Notes under the pieces: generated by a model
Told to the model about the DNA's origin: nothing
Seen by the model: only the letters and a program-made list of their open reading frames with translations
The model's database searches: none
Program-made: the position numbers and the translations under genes
Assembly (NCBI RefSeq): GCF_963676685.1
Contig: NC_092349.1
Location: 54,449,232 to 54,513,231, forward strand
DNA length: 64,000 bases
Reading direction: 5' to 3'
DNA from: Mytilus edulis
Lineage: Eukaryota > Mollusca > Bivalvia > Mytilida > Mytilidae
Part shown: one piece after another, positions 35,183 to 48,000 of the stretch
Numbering within the stretch: position 1 is the first letter of the stretch
Layout of the letters: the number at the start of each line of letters is the position of its first letter

Positions 35183-37310
35183 CGGGCTTATGTCATCAAC
35201 ATGCTGCCTTCAATGGCTGACTGAAAGCACTTGGAATAATTAAAATGATTTAAATATTTTTGCAACCGATTTATATAGTTTGTTCTTATGTTGTAATGTT
35301 GCAGTTTTTTTCTTTCTCAGTTAAGGGAAAGATTCGTGCCGGCAAACTAGTTTACATCCGCCATATTTGTTCTGCACCCAGGTTAAGTCAAGTGCTGTGT
35401 AGGTAAGAAGGTAATTAAAAAGGCATAATAAAACACACAAAAAAATTCATATAAGGCAATTTGTGCGAGGTGGGAAAACAAACATAGGTGTTTCAAATAA
35501 TTCAATATTTTATAAATTGTTGCATGGGTTAAGTTTATTGTTAAATAATCTTATTGCTTACATGCACATCGTCATTTGATTTTTACTCTTGTACTGATTG
35601 TGGAATCTAAATACTCTACATATTTGCTGGTTTTGTTGACGTGATATATAACTTGGTGCAAATGAAGGGGACATATTTCTTGTTATTACCTGATATCAAT
35701 ACTTGCAAAGCATGTTCTACGATAATACTGAAGTCAAATATGATAGGTTTACACAACTTTTGGATTGCGACGAGTTTGGCTAAAATGTGTGTGTTATCAA
35801 CGTGACCAGCATAACGGGTACTTCATTAGGCCTTTTACTCTCACCATTCGTTTGTATAAGAACAGCATGTGGCGTGTGTCTCGATATAGTTTCACCAGAG
35901 GCGCATTTCTACAATAAAAACCATTATCTGCTATTCACTGTCAAATTACAACATGTATTTAGAAAATACAAGAACCTATAGAAAAAAAGCGATTACATCT
36001 CAGGGACAATTACATATCCTAAGTCGACAAGTCAGTCAATCGTTAAAACAGTGTAAGAAGCGACAAACTACAGTTTACATAACAATACGTACACAAAAGA
36101 CTTAACGTTATATATTTTGAATGGCTAATAAACCTTTAAAAATAGTATGCGTGAAGTTAGTTTGATCCCACCTGACGGTATTTATATACTCAAAAAAGTT
36201 TGACAGGTCTATGTTGACGTTATATATGCCAATACATCTAATATATGTATATCTCGTAAATTTAATTAAGAAATATCGCAAATTCCTCAAAAAATTAAAA
36301 AATTACTTATAAGTTACACAAAATTGCTTAAGAAGCTTGTCTGTACTAAAAGAAAAAAATATACGTATGACCCATAAGGTAAAATAACGCCGAAAACTTA
36401 TTACAAAAGGGATATCACATACTATTATTTACGTGAATTTGTTTATTCAATTCACATACGACCCACACAAACCTATTGATCCGTTAACATGTTTAAAACA
36501 CTGTTTCTGAAAGGTTATATGAGAACTAATCAAAGTAACAAGACTCATGATTGTGTAAGGCATAACTCAAACGATCATCAGTGGCTCCGGCATATAAGAC
36601 GCGAAACAGGCCATAAAGGATTCTAACTTCAGATAGGTTTTAAATGTAACACTGCGATGAATGCTGATTGATTTAAGGATTTAAGTATGCAAACGTTTCA
36701 GTTATTTGATAGATGAAATTGGCTTTTAACTCGGTTTTCGGTTATAGAAGATCTCTTAAATCTACACTTCGTGACTTTAGTCTATTGATGAGTGTTTGAA
36801 GTAGGTAATGCATTATAGTATTCTTATGTCGTTTTAAGCCTGGTTGGTTCACTTTGGTTTATGTGACATGTTTTTCTGCAATCAATTCAAGACAATTCAG
36901 AATACATGTATGTTGTATTTGGAAAAAGGTTTATAACAGCTACTGAACAGATCGTATTGACTGCAAGCAAATTGTCTGACGAGTGTTAACTTACTGAGGA
37001 TCAGTCTTCGAATTTTGCACAAAAAAGACTACCAATTACGTTACTATTTATCATTCATTCTTTTAGTGCAGTTAGGTTAATATAATTCAGTAGTTTTCAC
37101 TGGTCATTGTTTATTATATTATATATCTATTTGTTTATTGTTTTGAATATAAGCAGGCCAATGTCGTTCCTGACGTCTATTCGTGGCCTTTTCTAACTTA
37201 TTATACGGTATTAGTTCTCCTCGTTTAACTGTTGAAGGCTTAACAGTTATTTCTAGTTGCTACATATTTTTGTATTGGTACCACATCTTCTTATTATTTA
37301 CAACGCGGTT
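35183..37310 (+). other. Downstream flank of gene C, paralogous to D downstream flank
   Basis: No gene. The 3' untranslated stretch (tgtcatcaacatgc, caatggctgactgaaagcac) is shared with B and D. The sequence aligns in blocks with 54096-57300 in D. An uninterrupted gggttaag at 35527-35533 is the empty counterpart of the D insertion. 37150-37310 resembles R2 in reverse. Confidence 0.55.
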
Positions 37311-37420
37311 AAGGAAACTTAGATAAGTACAGTATAATAAATTTTATTTTTTGAATAGTAATTATTTCAAAACTTTTCAATTCAATTTTTAGTGCGAAAT
37401 AAAAAAAAGACATAAGTAAA

Positions 37421-38288
37421 ATTGAGAATGGAAATGGGAATGTGTCAAAGAGACAACAACCCGACCGTAGAACAGACAATAGCAGAAGATCACCAATAGG
37501 TCTTCAATGTAGCGAGAAATTCTAGCACCCGGAAGCGTCCTTCAACTGGCCCCTGAACAAATGCATATACTAGTTCAGTGATAATGAACGCCGTACTAAA
37601 CTCCAAATTATACACTAGAAACTAAAATTAAAAATAATACAAGACCAGAGGCTCCTGACTTGGGACAGACGCACAAATGCGGCGGAGTTAACCATGTTTA
37701 TGAAATCTCAACCCTCCCCTATACATCTTGCCAATGATGAAAAGTAAACGCATTACAATACGCGCATTAACATTCAGTTCAAGATAAGTCCTAGTCTGAT
37801 TCAGAAGATGTCACTTAAGACAATAAACAAAATGTCAAAAATACATAAATAACAACAGACTTCTAGCAGTTAACTGACATACCTAGACTTCAATTCAACT
37901 GATTGAAAGATTATGTCTTCATCATATGAATATCAGGCACAATCCCTCTCGTTAAGGGTTCAGTATATTACCATCATAACATTTTATGAGAAGAACATAA
38001 CCCGTGTCATACCAACAACTGTTTTTTTTAATACTTGTGTTTAGTTCCGATGCAAAGACCCTATAAGCAGATAAGTGAATCAATATTAAAGCCAAAATAT
38101 GCAATCTTTAATGACTTGACAACAGTATCGTAACTTTATCCCTTCTTAATAAGTCTATTTAAAGATTTTGTTAGCTTCTCAGGTGAAAACTGACATTTAT
38201 GTGCTTCATAAAGAATATTAACATAAAAGCTTGGATATGAAATACATGGGATATGATACCCTCGGAAATAACTCGTCAACCCGTTTAA
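37421..38288 (-). mobile_element. Penelope-like element 2, severely 5'-truncated copy
   Basis: It aligns with 51083-51900 of the D intron copy. On the minus strand near 38220-38050 it reads QFSPEKLTKSLNRLIKKG and SLKIAYFGFNIDSL, a C-terminal piece of the reverse transcriptase polyprotein. An untranslated 3' region with gagacaacaacccgacc runs to the end at 37421. Confidence 0.65.
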
Positions 38289-38454
38289 GGATAATTCGGT
38301 TTTATAGATGAAGTGAATTTACTCAAATTTCTAGTTTACTTAGATACAAATTTGTGAATTTGTAAGTTAAATATAGTAGAGGTTGAACTGGTTGATCGCA
38401 AAAACAAAAACTGTTCAATCATCTATGTATGAATGCAAAAAATATTTTTACAAA

Positions 38455-38765
38455 GATTAACTTGCGAAAATAATTCTACATGGTTTCTTTTTTATAAAGT
38501 TGTTAACATGATCAACAAGCGTGACAACATATATTTTTACAACATCACATACAATATGTTACGTAAGAAAATTGAATAATTTAACAATATCAATAGCAAA
38601 ATTATTACTTGTACAAATCGTCTTTGATATAAGCAGGTAAATAGTATTTATCATTGTTTTAACTCAAACCTTATACGAAAAACAAATCCCAACAAAACAT
38701 TTACTCAACTTAAAAAGACAAATATCTCAATATCATATAATGCAGGTGTTCAAGTTACATGTAAG
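38455..38765 (+). repeat. Duplicated upstream flank of gene D (partner 22130-22445)
   Basis: The sequence order matches the C flank. The match stops near 38790 and resumes near 44095, showing about 5.3 kb inserted in the D flank. Confidence 0.65.
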
Positions 38766-38789
38766 GCCTTTGAGTAAGCATCATTTTAA

Positions 38790-40670
38790 ATGTTTGCTGT
38801 TATGTTTTTTTTACACCTTTGGTTTTCGTCAACATGTTTTAATAGAAATTGCAATGACATGACTTTAATGTGTAAGAACCTGTTTTAATTGACTGGCTGT
38901 GTATGATATTTATCGGCAATTTGTACATTTTCCCTTTGAAATAACTAATACAAACTCTTTAGATCTTGGACATGTTGGACAGAACCTATTACTATAATTA
39001 TTACCGTTATGTATCAGTGCAGTACCGTCATGTTTCCATGTCCATGCGCGTTAATATATCAACAAATACGCGGGAATGCATTTATACATTAAGGTCAAGT
39101 AACAGTAAATGAACGCCGTCTAGCGGATTCCACGAAATATTGCGAAGTTTTGTATGAATTACGTCCCTTTGACCAGATTTTGCAATGTTAAAATTTCAAC
39201 CGGCGACTTTTCAATGGGACAACGGTAAATCTGACGGAAAGTATGTATCTTCTAGGAGAATGAACTTGTTTGCTAAAATTGAAAAAATGCTACAGGATTT
39301 TAAAAATGAATATGAAAACAGTCATGAAGACGAGCTTCAAAACGAAAATCAGGTGTTTGAGTTTGGATATTTGCCGACCAGTTAAAACAAGTGTGAAAAC
39401 TTGATCACTGTTGCTCACCACTATTTCTACATAATTGTGATGAGGGAAAACAGTGCGGTCTCGACAGTATATTGAACTCTGACACAAAATAGTACTTTTG
39501 ATGTCATTGTTTACTTAAACTAACCAACAAATATGCAGAAATGAAACTTCTGGTGAAAGGGAAATATATTTAGACCATTTTGAGTAAAAATTCATTTGTC
39601 TATGAGTTTGCGTTAAAAATTCAGGATTAATGCGCTACATAGTACACTTAATTAAGATTTCCAGAAAACAGGGAGTTATTTTGGTAGTACCTGTGTTTTC
39701 AAGATCAGAAATTTCATATAAGACTTTAAACATTGGTTGAAAATTGGCATGTAGAAAGGTGATACATGTACAATTCAGGATATACCTGATTTCCTTGAAG
39801 GTGAACTTAAGGTAAAATATTTAGATAGCTGTGGAAATTGCAAGATTCGGTTGAACAGATAGAGATTTTTAATTGGTGGTCTGACACCTTTATTTTCGTT
39901 TTCCTCCCAAAATAACCCAAACTGAATAATCATAAGAAAAGATGACAAATGCGACTATACCTATACAGAACACAGAGGCATGATGATTAATTCATTGTAG
40001 AAGGAAAAGAAGCGACACACAAAATTAGGTGTTCTCGTTCATTTGTATAGATACTCTAACTTTTCTTTTACAGTACTTTGTATATCCCCATCCCTTTTTC
40101 ACTTGAATTATTGTCAGCTTAATCGAATATCTGCATGTTTTCTGGCACGTTTGAAATAAATGCAATTCATCATATGTTTGAATGTAAATTTACACAATCA
40201 TGTAATTATAAACATTTAGCATGTTTTAAAAACAGGAACAAATGTTTATAAGTGCAACACACGGTATTTTTGGACAAGAAATCAATGTTTCTTACACTTT
40301 TAAAATTCAAATGAAGTAAAACAAGAAATCAATCTGGTTGACGCAACAATGACAATCTGTTACACAGAATAATAGTGGTGCATTTCTTTCCAGTGGTCTC
40401 AATCAACACTGATTTACAGAAATCTTGGTAAGAATTTAGTCTTAGATGCCTGATTTATTATTAGTTGTTATTGGCTTTGAAGAAGCTGTCAGTAACTGCG
40501 TGTAGTGGCGGGTCCAGAGGGGGCATGAGGGCGTACGCCCAACTTTTTGCTTGGACTTTTTTTTTGTATTTTGTATTTTTTTTTTTGCCATTTCCCGTGT
40601 ATTTAATTTTTATGAGACAGTTCTTTTCATATAAAGATTTTTTTTCGCCAGTATTTACTGATTATTTCAA
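38790..40670. other. Inserted DNA upstream of gene D, no gene recognised
   Basis: The 67-codon frame 39185-39385 (FQWDNGKSDGKYVSSRRMNL, then a Lys/Glu-rich helix) is of unknown nature, perhaps part of a repeat. 40500-40600 carries a common cgggtccagaggggg word and T-runs. Confidence 0.35.
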
Positions 40671-40845
40671 AAGTAAAATTACAAAATACTGAACTCCGAG
40701 GAAAATTCAAAACGGAAAGTCCCTAATCAAATGGCAAAATCAAATGATAAAACACATCAAACGAATGGACAACAACTGTCATATTCCTGACTTGGTACAG
40801 GTATTTTCAAATGTAGAAAATGATAGATTGACCTTAATTTTATAT
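40671..40845 (-). repeat. 3'-terminal stub of Penelope-like element 1
   Basis: It aligns with 18819-18990 (ctgaacttagaggaa-type, tgtcatattcctgacttgg, ttttcaaatgtagaaaatg) but is clearly diverged. Only the 3' end is present, as expected from abortive target-primed reverse transcription. Confidence 0.65.
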
Positions 40846-41914
40846 GGCAATCACATCACAGTAGAGTGATTCGGTATGGTTGAGTTGACCAGTTCGTCGA
40901 AAAAACGTCACTCAGTCATTTGAAATTCAAACTACAGGAACACATTTGCAATTCTGAGCATGAAAAATCATGATACCTTCAAAGCGACAAAGGAGTGAGC
41001 AAGAATGTATTGACTTCTGTTTCACAATTCGACCATAAAGAAAGTTATACTCTAATATAATCTCAGGAAAAAAAATCCACCTTAATATTATTTACCTACG
41101 AAGTTCTGTTTAACCCCAAACGCCCGCGCCTATCTTAAAATAACATAGCTGAATAATTATCCCTAGTCAGTATAAGCTTGATTTTGAGGAGGCAGTCTGA
41201 GATCTGAGAGTCTGGCCGTATTTAGATTGAAAACAATAATCTTGTCCACTTTTTGGCTAATAAAAACGAATATTTCCAACAGAATAATACAGCATTAAAT
41301 GAACATGATGAATAAAAAACGGGCCTATTTTTTGAGGGGACTGGGGTTTGCATGAACTGATATATTGAATACTTTTATCAAGATCAGACTGCAACCTGCC
41401 TGCTGGTGTGACCCTTATGTCTCCATTTGTCGACCGTCATTCATAAATTCGTTGTCATTTCAGACTCATTCGTAGCCTTTGGTTAATTTTCAATTGTGTT
41501 GGGTAAAACATATCAACCAAACATTTCTATAAAAATTGCTTGTTTGTCTTTTTTAACTCGTGTCGCTCGTATTGTTAAATTCATCGAATAGCGCGGCGTG
41601 TATCTTGTTTACAACAAGAAATCTGTGAGTTTATGCTAACTTAACATACAACAAGCGAAAATTTTCCATGAACAAAAAAAAATATTTACAAAGATGTCAG
41701 TTTGTCTGCGTGTTTTAATTGTTAACTTGCAGATGTATAAATAACCGCACGACACTCTTTCAATAATTTGTAGAATCGTTGATATAATGTTTGTTTATAT
41801 ATTGGATTTTAAGCAGTAGTATATGGACAGAACTCGATCTGTCGTGATATAGTACCAAAAAACGAGCTATTACATGTTCTGCTGCTAAAGTAACTGTTGT
41901 TTTCAAAAATTTGC
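40846..41914. other. Intergenic, no gene seen
   Basis: AT-rich with no recognised repeats or exons. Confidence 0.35.
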
Positions 41915-42200
41915 CAAATCATATATCGGAACGTAGAGAAAATGCAAACAAATGATCTACACGATAGTCTAAGAGATTTACAAATTGGTTACCCAAAAAA
42001 AGGGACTAAATTCAACAATCTCCCATTAGAGCAAATATTAATAAAGATCACAACCCTGACCACATGCACACCTTCAATATATGTACAAACAGACAACAAA
42101 GTGAAAACGTTCTAGGATTCAAACTGTAGATGTTATGCGGATAAACTATAATAGGGGAAGTTTGTGGACAGAGGGACAGGGGTACCCCCCCAAACTTTCA
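41915..42200 (+). repeat. Dispersed repeat R3
   Basis: It is shared with 15610-15790: ccctgaccacatgca, atatatgtacaa, gtaaaaactttctagga-type. In both copies a short open frame gives the same peptide words (TLTTC-x-PSIYVQ), but the nucleotide similarity explains this. Confidence 0.55.
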
Positions 42201-42601
42201 GTTGCGGGGGCATAACAAATTATAGCTTTAATTACATATTTTATTGCGTCAACTTGTAGATTGTAGACAGTAAACCTGATGATTTCTATTTTTATGTTTT
42301 AACTATTTTTGCGTTCATATACTTACAATGTATTTTTGTTTGAATTAGTAATTGTTTTAGACATGTGTATTGATAATGAACAAACATGTATCATATTTTT
42401 TATAACGTATAATTTCTTTTTAAAATGTTCCATAAAAGAGGGTCTGATTGGGGTTAACGGAATACAGAATAATGGGCAAAAATTGCAGAATAAAAGGCAA
42501 AAAAAAAAAAAGAAAAAAGAAAAAGAGCATAATTGGGTGCCTAAATATAAAGAATAAAGAATATTGGAAATACAAAACAAAAATTAATGATAATTAAAAA
42601 C

Positions 42602-43516
42602 CAATTGTTCAGAGAACAATTGAAGGTCTTTCCACCAGTAAATATCTATTTTGATATTAAAATATTAAAAATCAGTCTAAAATTTCAGTTCCTATGGCTT
42701 TCTGATGTTCAGATATGAATTTTAAGCAAAGGTCATAATCTAGAACGTCAAATTAACCTATGACCTTGACCTCAATTTCAAGGTCACTAACTGATCATCT
42801 CAAATCAAAAGACCCTAGGTCTCTAATATGTATGGTTAATAAGTTATATCACTTTACGCATAACTTTAGATATGATAGGGGCTAAAACTCCCATTTATTG
42901 TCTACGCACCCTTTCAACCAAAATTATTAAGTTACGACATGTCGCAACTAACAATTTAGTAAAAATAATTTGTCGATATCTTATAAGGTTAATGAAAATG
43001 AGTGTAAATAAGACAAATTCAAAAATTAGAATATGACCTTGACCTTTGACCTTGACCTAATTTTCATTTTTTTGGACCAAAGACCTCAAATCAAAAGATC
43101 CTAGGTCTCTATCACTTATGGTGTTCCAGTTTAAAATACATTTCAAAATTTCAAATACAAAAAGGGAAATAACTCTCATATGGAGCGTTCATATTGCTTC
43201 GGTCGAAATTGGACAAATCATGCGAAGGATAAAACGAGCAATTTTATAAAATAAATTTGTCGTAATCTTTTACGGTTGCGAAGGAGTTGTGATAACAAGG
43301 AAAACAGTGTTTGGGGAGATAACTCCTACAAAGAAAAGTATTCGGTTACGCAGGGTAAATTTCAAAAGCGCATAAACTGTTCGATATCATGTACCAAATA
43401 TCTAAGCGACATATTGCGAAACAAATGTTTATCGCAAGAACAAAATTTGGCGGAAGAAAAAAAAATAATAATCAGAAGAAAAACAATAGGTCTTTCCACA
43501 GAAAAGTGGAAAGACC
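42602..43516. mobile_element. Inverted-repeat element with nuclear-receptor-type half-sites
   Basis: The left end has a small hairpin caattgttc-aga-gaacaattg (42602-42622) then aggtctttccacc (42624-42636). The right end is itself a hairpin, aggtctttccac (43488-43499) and gtggaaagacct (43505-43516). The interior has two diverged internal copies of a tgacctt-rich, caaatcaaaaga and cctaggtctct segment (42755-42830 and 43030-43125). A chance frame of 98 codons spans 43276-43572. It is non-autonomous; class unknown (MITE or Helitron-like). Confidence 0.6.
43034..43058 (-). promoter_or_regulatory. Four AGGTCA-type half-sites in tandem
   Basis: TGACCT occurs at 43034-43039, 43040-43045, 43047-43052 and 43053-43058, giving spacings 0, 1, 0. 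A second pair is at 42761-42772 with AGGTCA inverted at 42781-42786. AGGTCA is the consensus half-site of many nuclear receptors; function here is only a possibility. Confidence 0.4.
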
Positions 43517-44590
43517 TAATTATCCAGATAAAAAGAATCTATCAATACGAAACACATAATAATCATGCATAATCAACACGAAGAACGTTGGAAATAATTA
43601 GCATGATAACTTGACGTTATGTAATAAAAATAACGACGTCACGAATTTTGATGGTTTTTTGGCCAAAATGTTGAGTTTGCGTCTCTCCTACAGGGAAAAC
43701 GAAGTCGGTGACCATATTTTTTTTTAACATCATCTAATTCGTAAGACAACGAGGAAGAAAATGTTAATTTAAACAAAAGTTATATGGAGCGGTTTACGTG
43801 ATTTATACCGGAAACCGAAAATTGTAGAAGAAAAATACAGATTTCCCCTATATATTCATTGTAATAAAAGTACCCTCTCGGACCATTTTAAAAATGAATT
43901 TTTCTCGAAAACGAAGTCGGTGACCTATACTTTTTTTTACATTTTCTGATGTATATTTTCAATATCTAATCGAGTTCTTAATTTTAAAAAAAATCTATGG
44001 ACTAGTTCATTTACTGATCCTTGACCTTAAAACAGTAAATAAACTCATCATAGAAACCAGGACTTAATTTGGATATACACCAGACGATATCCAACGTTTT
44101 AGTTATTTGCATTTAGTATCATTTTCTAAAATTATCAATACAGCTACCCGATAAATAATGTCGTTTTATTTGTATCAACTCGCTTGATATCCATGCAATT
44201 AAATCAATATTGAAAAACAATATAATTATATGTACAAAATGTATCATATACTATATTTTTCGAGACCTTTAAAACAGACGCCAAACAAATAATTTCTAAT
44301 AGAATGACATATTGTGAAATAAAGAATTAGTTCAATTAGGAAAATGAACATTGACGAACAAGTGATTTTAATATACATTTTAAAACTGAAGCACATATAG
44401 TCGTTGCTCTTGTACATATATGGCCATGTTTTAATAGAAAAACATCCCTGAAGGCAAAACTCTATGAAGTATTTATAAATATGTAGTGTGAAAGGGTTGG
44501 TATATATACATTGTTCGTTAAATTTATTTCCACATAAATATTAGTATATGATAATAATCCATATCAATCTTGTTCTACAGTGAGTAAATA

Positions 44591-44920
44591 TTCCACAATT
44601 GTAGTTAATTTGATATTATTCTTATGTTAGATTACAATATAATTAAGTGTTGTTACGAGGTCGGTTAAGGTTTATTTCCGTAAAACAATTGTGCCATTTA
44701 TTCGAGTTTGCTCATACTGTATAGCTGAACCTCGAATTGAAAGTACACTTTTTTTTTAGAAAGAAAATATTTCTATGTCAGGTTCTTCTGTGTACATTAC
44801 CCAATCTATTTCCCTCTGTGTTTCAATGCAAAATACTTTACAAAACAAATATTAAAAGATGTAACAGTCAGCTTTCCATATATATATTATACATTATATC
44901 AATAGACAAAAACAGTTAGA
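44591..44920 (+). promoter_or_regulatory. Conserved upstream block of gene D
   Basis: It aligns with the C block (ttccacaattgtag, gaggtcggttaagg, gtaaaac). cagctttccatatatatatt at 44869-44888 includes a TATA-like stretch about 35 bases before ATG. Confidence 0.45.
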
Positions 44921-45038
44921 ATGGTTACCAAAGTGCTACCACTGATAATTTGTCTAGTATGGTTGGCAAGTGGTGTATACAGTTGTTCGTGTGCTGGTTT
45001 TCAACACCCGCAAAATCAATACTGCTCTTCTGATTATG
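44921..45038 (+). CDS. TIMP-like gene D exon 1
   Basis: ATG in context gttagaatgg. Signal peptide, then CSCAGFQHPQNQYC. The donor is gtaagt, phase 1. Confidence 0.88.
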
Positions 45039-48000
45039 GTAAGTTCTAGACTAAATGTGTACATCAAACGCCAAAGTCGATATGTTGTTGTTGGGCCTGT
45101 TTAAAAACAGAACTTGAATACTTTCCTGTCATTATAATAAGTTATCAAAGGTACCAGGATCATAATTTAGCACGCCAGACGCGCGTTTTGTCTACATCAC
45201 ACTCATCAGTGACGCTCATATCAAAATATTTATCAAGCCAAACAAGTAGGAAGGTGAAGAGCATTGAGGATCCAAAATTCGAAAAAGCTGTGCCAAATAC
45301 AGCCAAGGTAATATGTTCCTGGGATAAGAAAATCCTTCGTTTTTCGTATGTAAAGCTTTTGTAAACAGGAAATTAATAAAAATGACCACATAATTGAGGC
45401 TAAAACACATGAATAAAAACCGAACTCATCAACATACAAGGCTTCCTCTGCCTTTTTTAGATTTAACCTCGAGTTTGACATGTGCGCGGTCATCTCAGTA
45501 TCAGAATAACAAACATGACGATTTTAATTTTGAAATAATCAATATACCCCCACTTAAGTAGCAATACCATCAACTACTGTATACATTGCCCAACTAATTT
45601 GATATTCAAGAGCGTGCAGCTGCTACTCAGACGTTGTAAATCTTCAACAGTATCTGCAAAGAAAGTTGTTGAACCAGGGTTTTTTAAATCGCGTCTCGTC
45701 CCTTTTCTATAAAAAAGGTGATTAGAACATATCAAGACTTTGTTGATAAATACTTCTGATCAACTTCGCAAATAATACACGATGGTCTTAAAGAACAAAT
45801 TATATGTACTGACGTTGTATTCAACCTTACTAATGTGTTAAAGTGTTCTTATATTTGTTTTTTTGTTTATTTTTAATATTCCGTTTACTGCTTTGTTTAA
45901 TTTTTGATAATATCCATTTGACATGGCCTAAACATACCACCATTATGCTATAGTAATTTTTCTATTTCTTATCTTTCAATTTTGCTAAATAAATGTGTTT
46001 TGTCTATTTTCCTTTATAGGATTCTGAGTTGACATATTTGTTTGTTTTATAGTAATAGAGACCAGAACATAGTTTAGACTGCTGCACCCCTCTTTTTTTT
46101 TACTTGTTTACCTGTTATGTCTGTTTATTTTGTTTACACATAGTTGTCAATATCATTTTATGTTTCTATACTAGAAAAGTATGGATACTTACAACATTAT
46201 GCAAATATGAACATACCAGGTTACAAGTATATAAAATAACTCACTAAAGTCAATAATCAACATTTAATATATGACAACTAATCAATTCCGACTAGATGAA
46301 ACAAGAATTGTGATAATGTATGAAAATTTGATATTGAATATTTTTATGATAGATTATGCTAAAGGATAAACCAACAAAATGTTTGAATAAGGCATGGCGA
46401 ATTGGAGCAAAGAAACCTGTACCATGAGACAGCTACAAATGTTACAAATATGAAAAATAAAAAACAAAAGAATTATTAAATCGAAAATGTGTATAAATAA
46501 ATACATGAAGTTTCAGGTTCTTTCTGAAAAACCGTTTTAACATGAATGTTTTGCAGTTCAATTGACGAAAATTTCCACGGAACGATGGCAGATTTATTGT
46601 ATCTGTTGTCGTGCGTTTTAGCTCGTACAGTTGGCGTCGTTAAAGGCAAATCATTTTTAGATATCAATGCCATGATCGGTTTGTAGTTTTTTTGTAAGAA
46701 GTGCCTTCTCAAAGAAAGCCTCGAACATATAAACACACAATTATGTATTGACTTCGATAAGTAACAGGCAGCCTATGAATACTTGATAATTTGAAATGTC
46801 TCAGCTGGCAGCAACCAATTTGTTCAACTTTGGATGATTATTGTGGTATTTGTCTGTGATGTAAGATTGCGATGTTATCTTCATCCACTATTTTGTTTTC
46901 CTCTTATGTAGAGATATGGCGATCTTTTACAATTGGTTTTTAAATAAGAAAATGACTGTACCAACTTAAGAATATGACAGCTGTTATCCATTCGTTTGAT
47001 GTGTTTGAGCCTTAGATTTTGCCATTTGATTGGGGTCTTTTTATATTGAGATTTCCTCGGAGTTCAGTATGTTTGTGATTTTACTTTTTTGTTAACACGC
47101 AGCTCCAGTTGTAGAAATATATAGCAATTATGTTCAATTTATTATTTGGACGGAACCAATATTCTATGCCATCGATTCGTTTTTTAACTATCCAACGGTT
47201 ATAATATCACAGAATAAATCTTGTGCGACGAGAAATACGCATGTATCGAAAACGTTAGAGGGAAACACTATCAAACAGTTGGAACAATATCTCTAATGCG
47301 CCTCGAAATGAGGAACTCAAAAGTCACGTGTAAAGAAAAAATCTCTGTGTAGTGATATTGGACATGTTTCTATTTTTTACAAATGACTGAACTTAACCAT
47401 TTGTGGTGATTAGGAAAGTAGAGGAACATAGAATAAATGTGTAAAAACTATGGAGCTATTAAATGTGTTCAAAGAATTAAATTTTCAAAGTACTTATTGT
47501 GTTAAAAAGGGCATATTTTACCACAAGGAGCTGCATCACAAAAGGATGTTCGGGTATGCTAATTTACGGAAAAAGTAATCCCACTTCGTACCCCGAAAAT
47601 TTAACTACATATGTGAAAATGTCACAGATTCGAAACGAGCTATCATACATATCCAAGTTTACGATATGGACTGAGCTACAGGAAAAACGTTACCATTACC
47701 GCCTATGTACAAAATATAAAGATTTTGACCCAGTTAAGTTAACTGTTTTGTTCATAAATGAACATAATGAAGAATATCTTGACACTTCAGTGGAAAAAAA
47801 TTCATTGTGCTGTTTATAAACTGTTTTGTTCATAAATGAACATAATGAAGAATATCTTGACACTTCGGTATAAAAAACCATCAAAATCACACTATATATT
47901 TGACATAAGCCATATTGAGATAAAATGCTCAAAACCCATGAGTTGTTATTTAACAACATTCAATGATTATTATAGATTATATACACTTTGTGATTTCCGG

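Noticed and set aside
15500-42115. Short ORFs at 15500-15727 and 41897-42115 with the same peptide words
   Set aside because: The similarity is at nucleotide level in a dispersed repeat; synonymous and non-synonymous changes look equally frequent, so coding is not supported.
43276-43572. 98-codon + strand ORF
   Set aside because: It runs over the right terminal repeat of an inverted-repeat element and out into flanking DNA; a chance frame.
47499-47819. 106-codon + strand ORF in gene D intron 1
   Set aside because: No family resemblance, no splice context matching the gene, not conserved in B, C or E introns.
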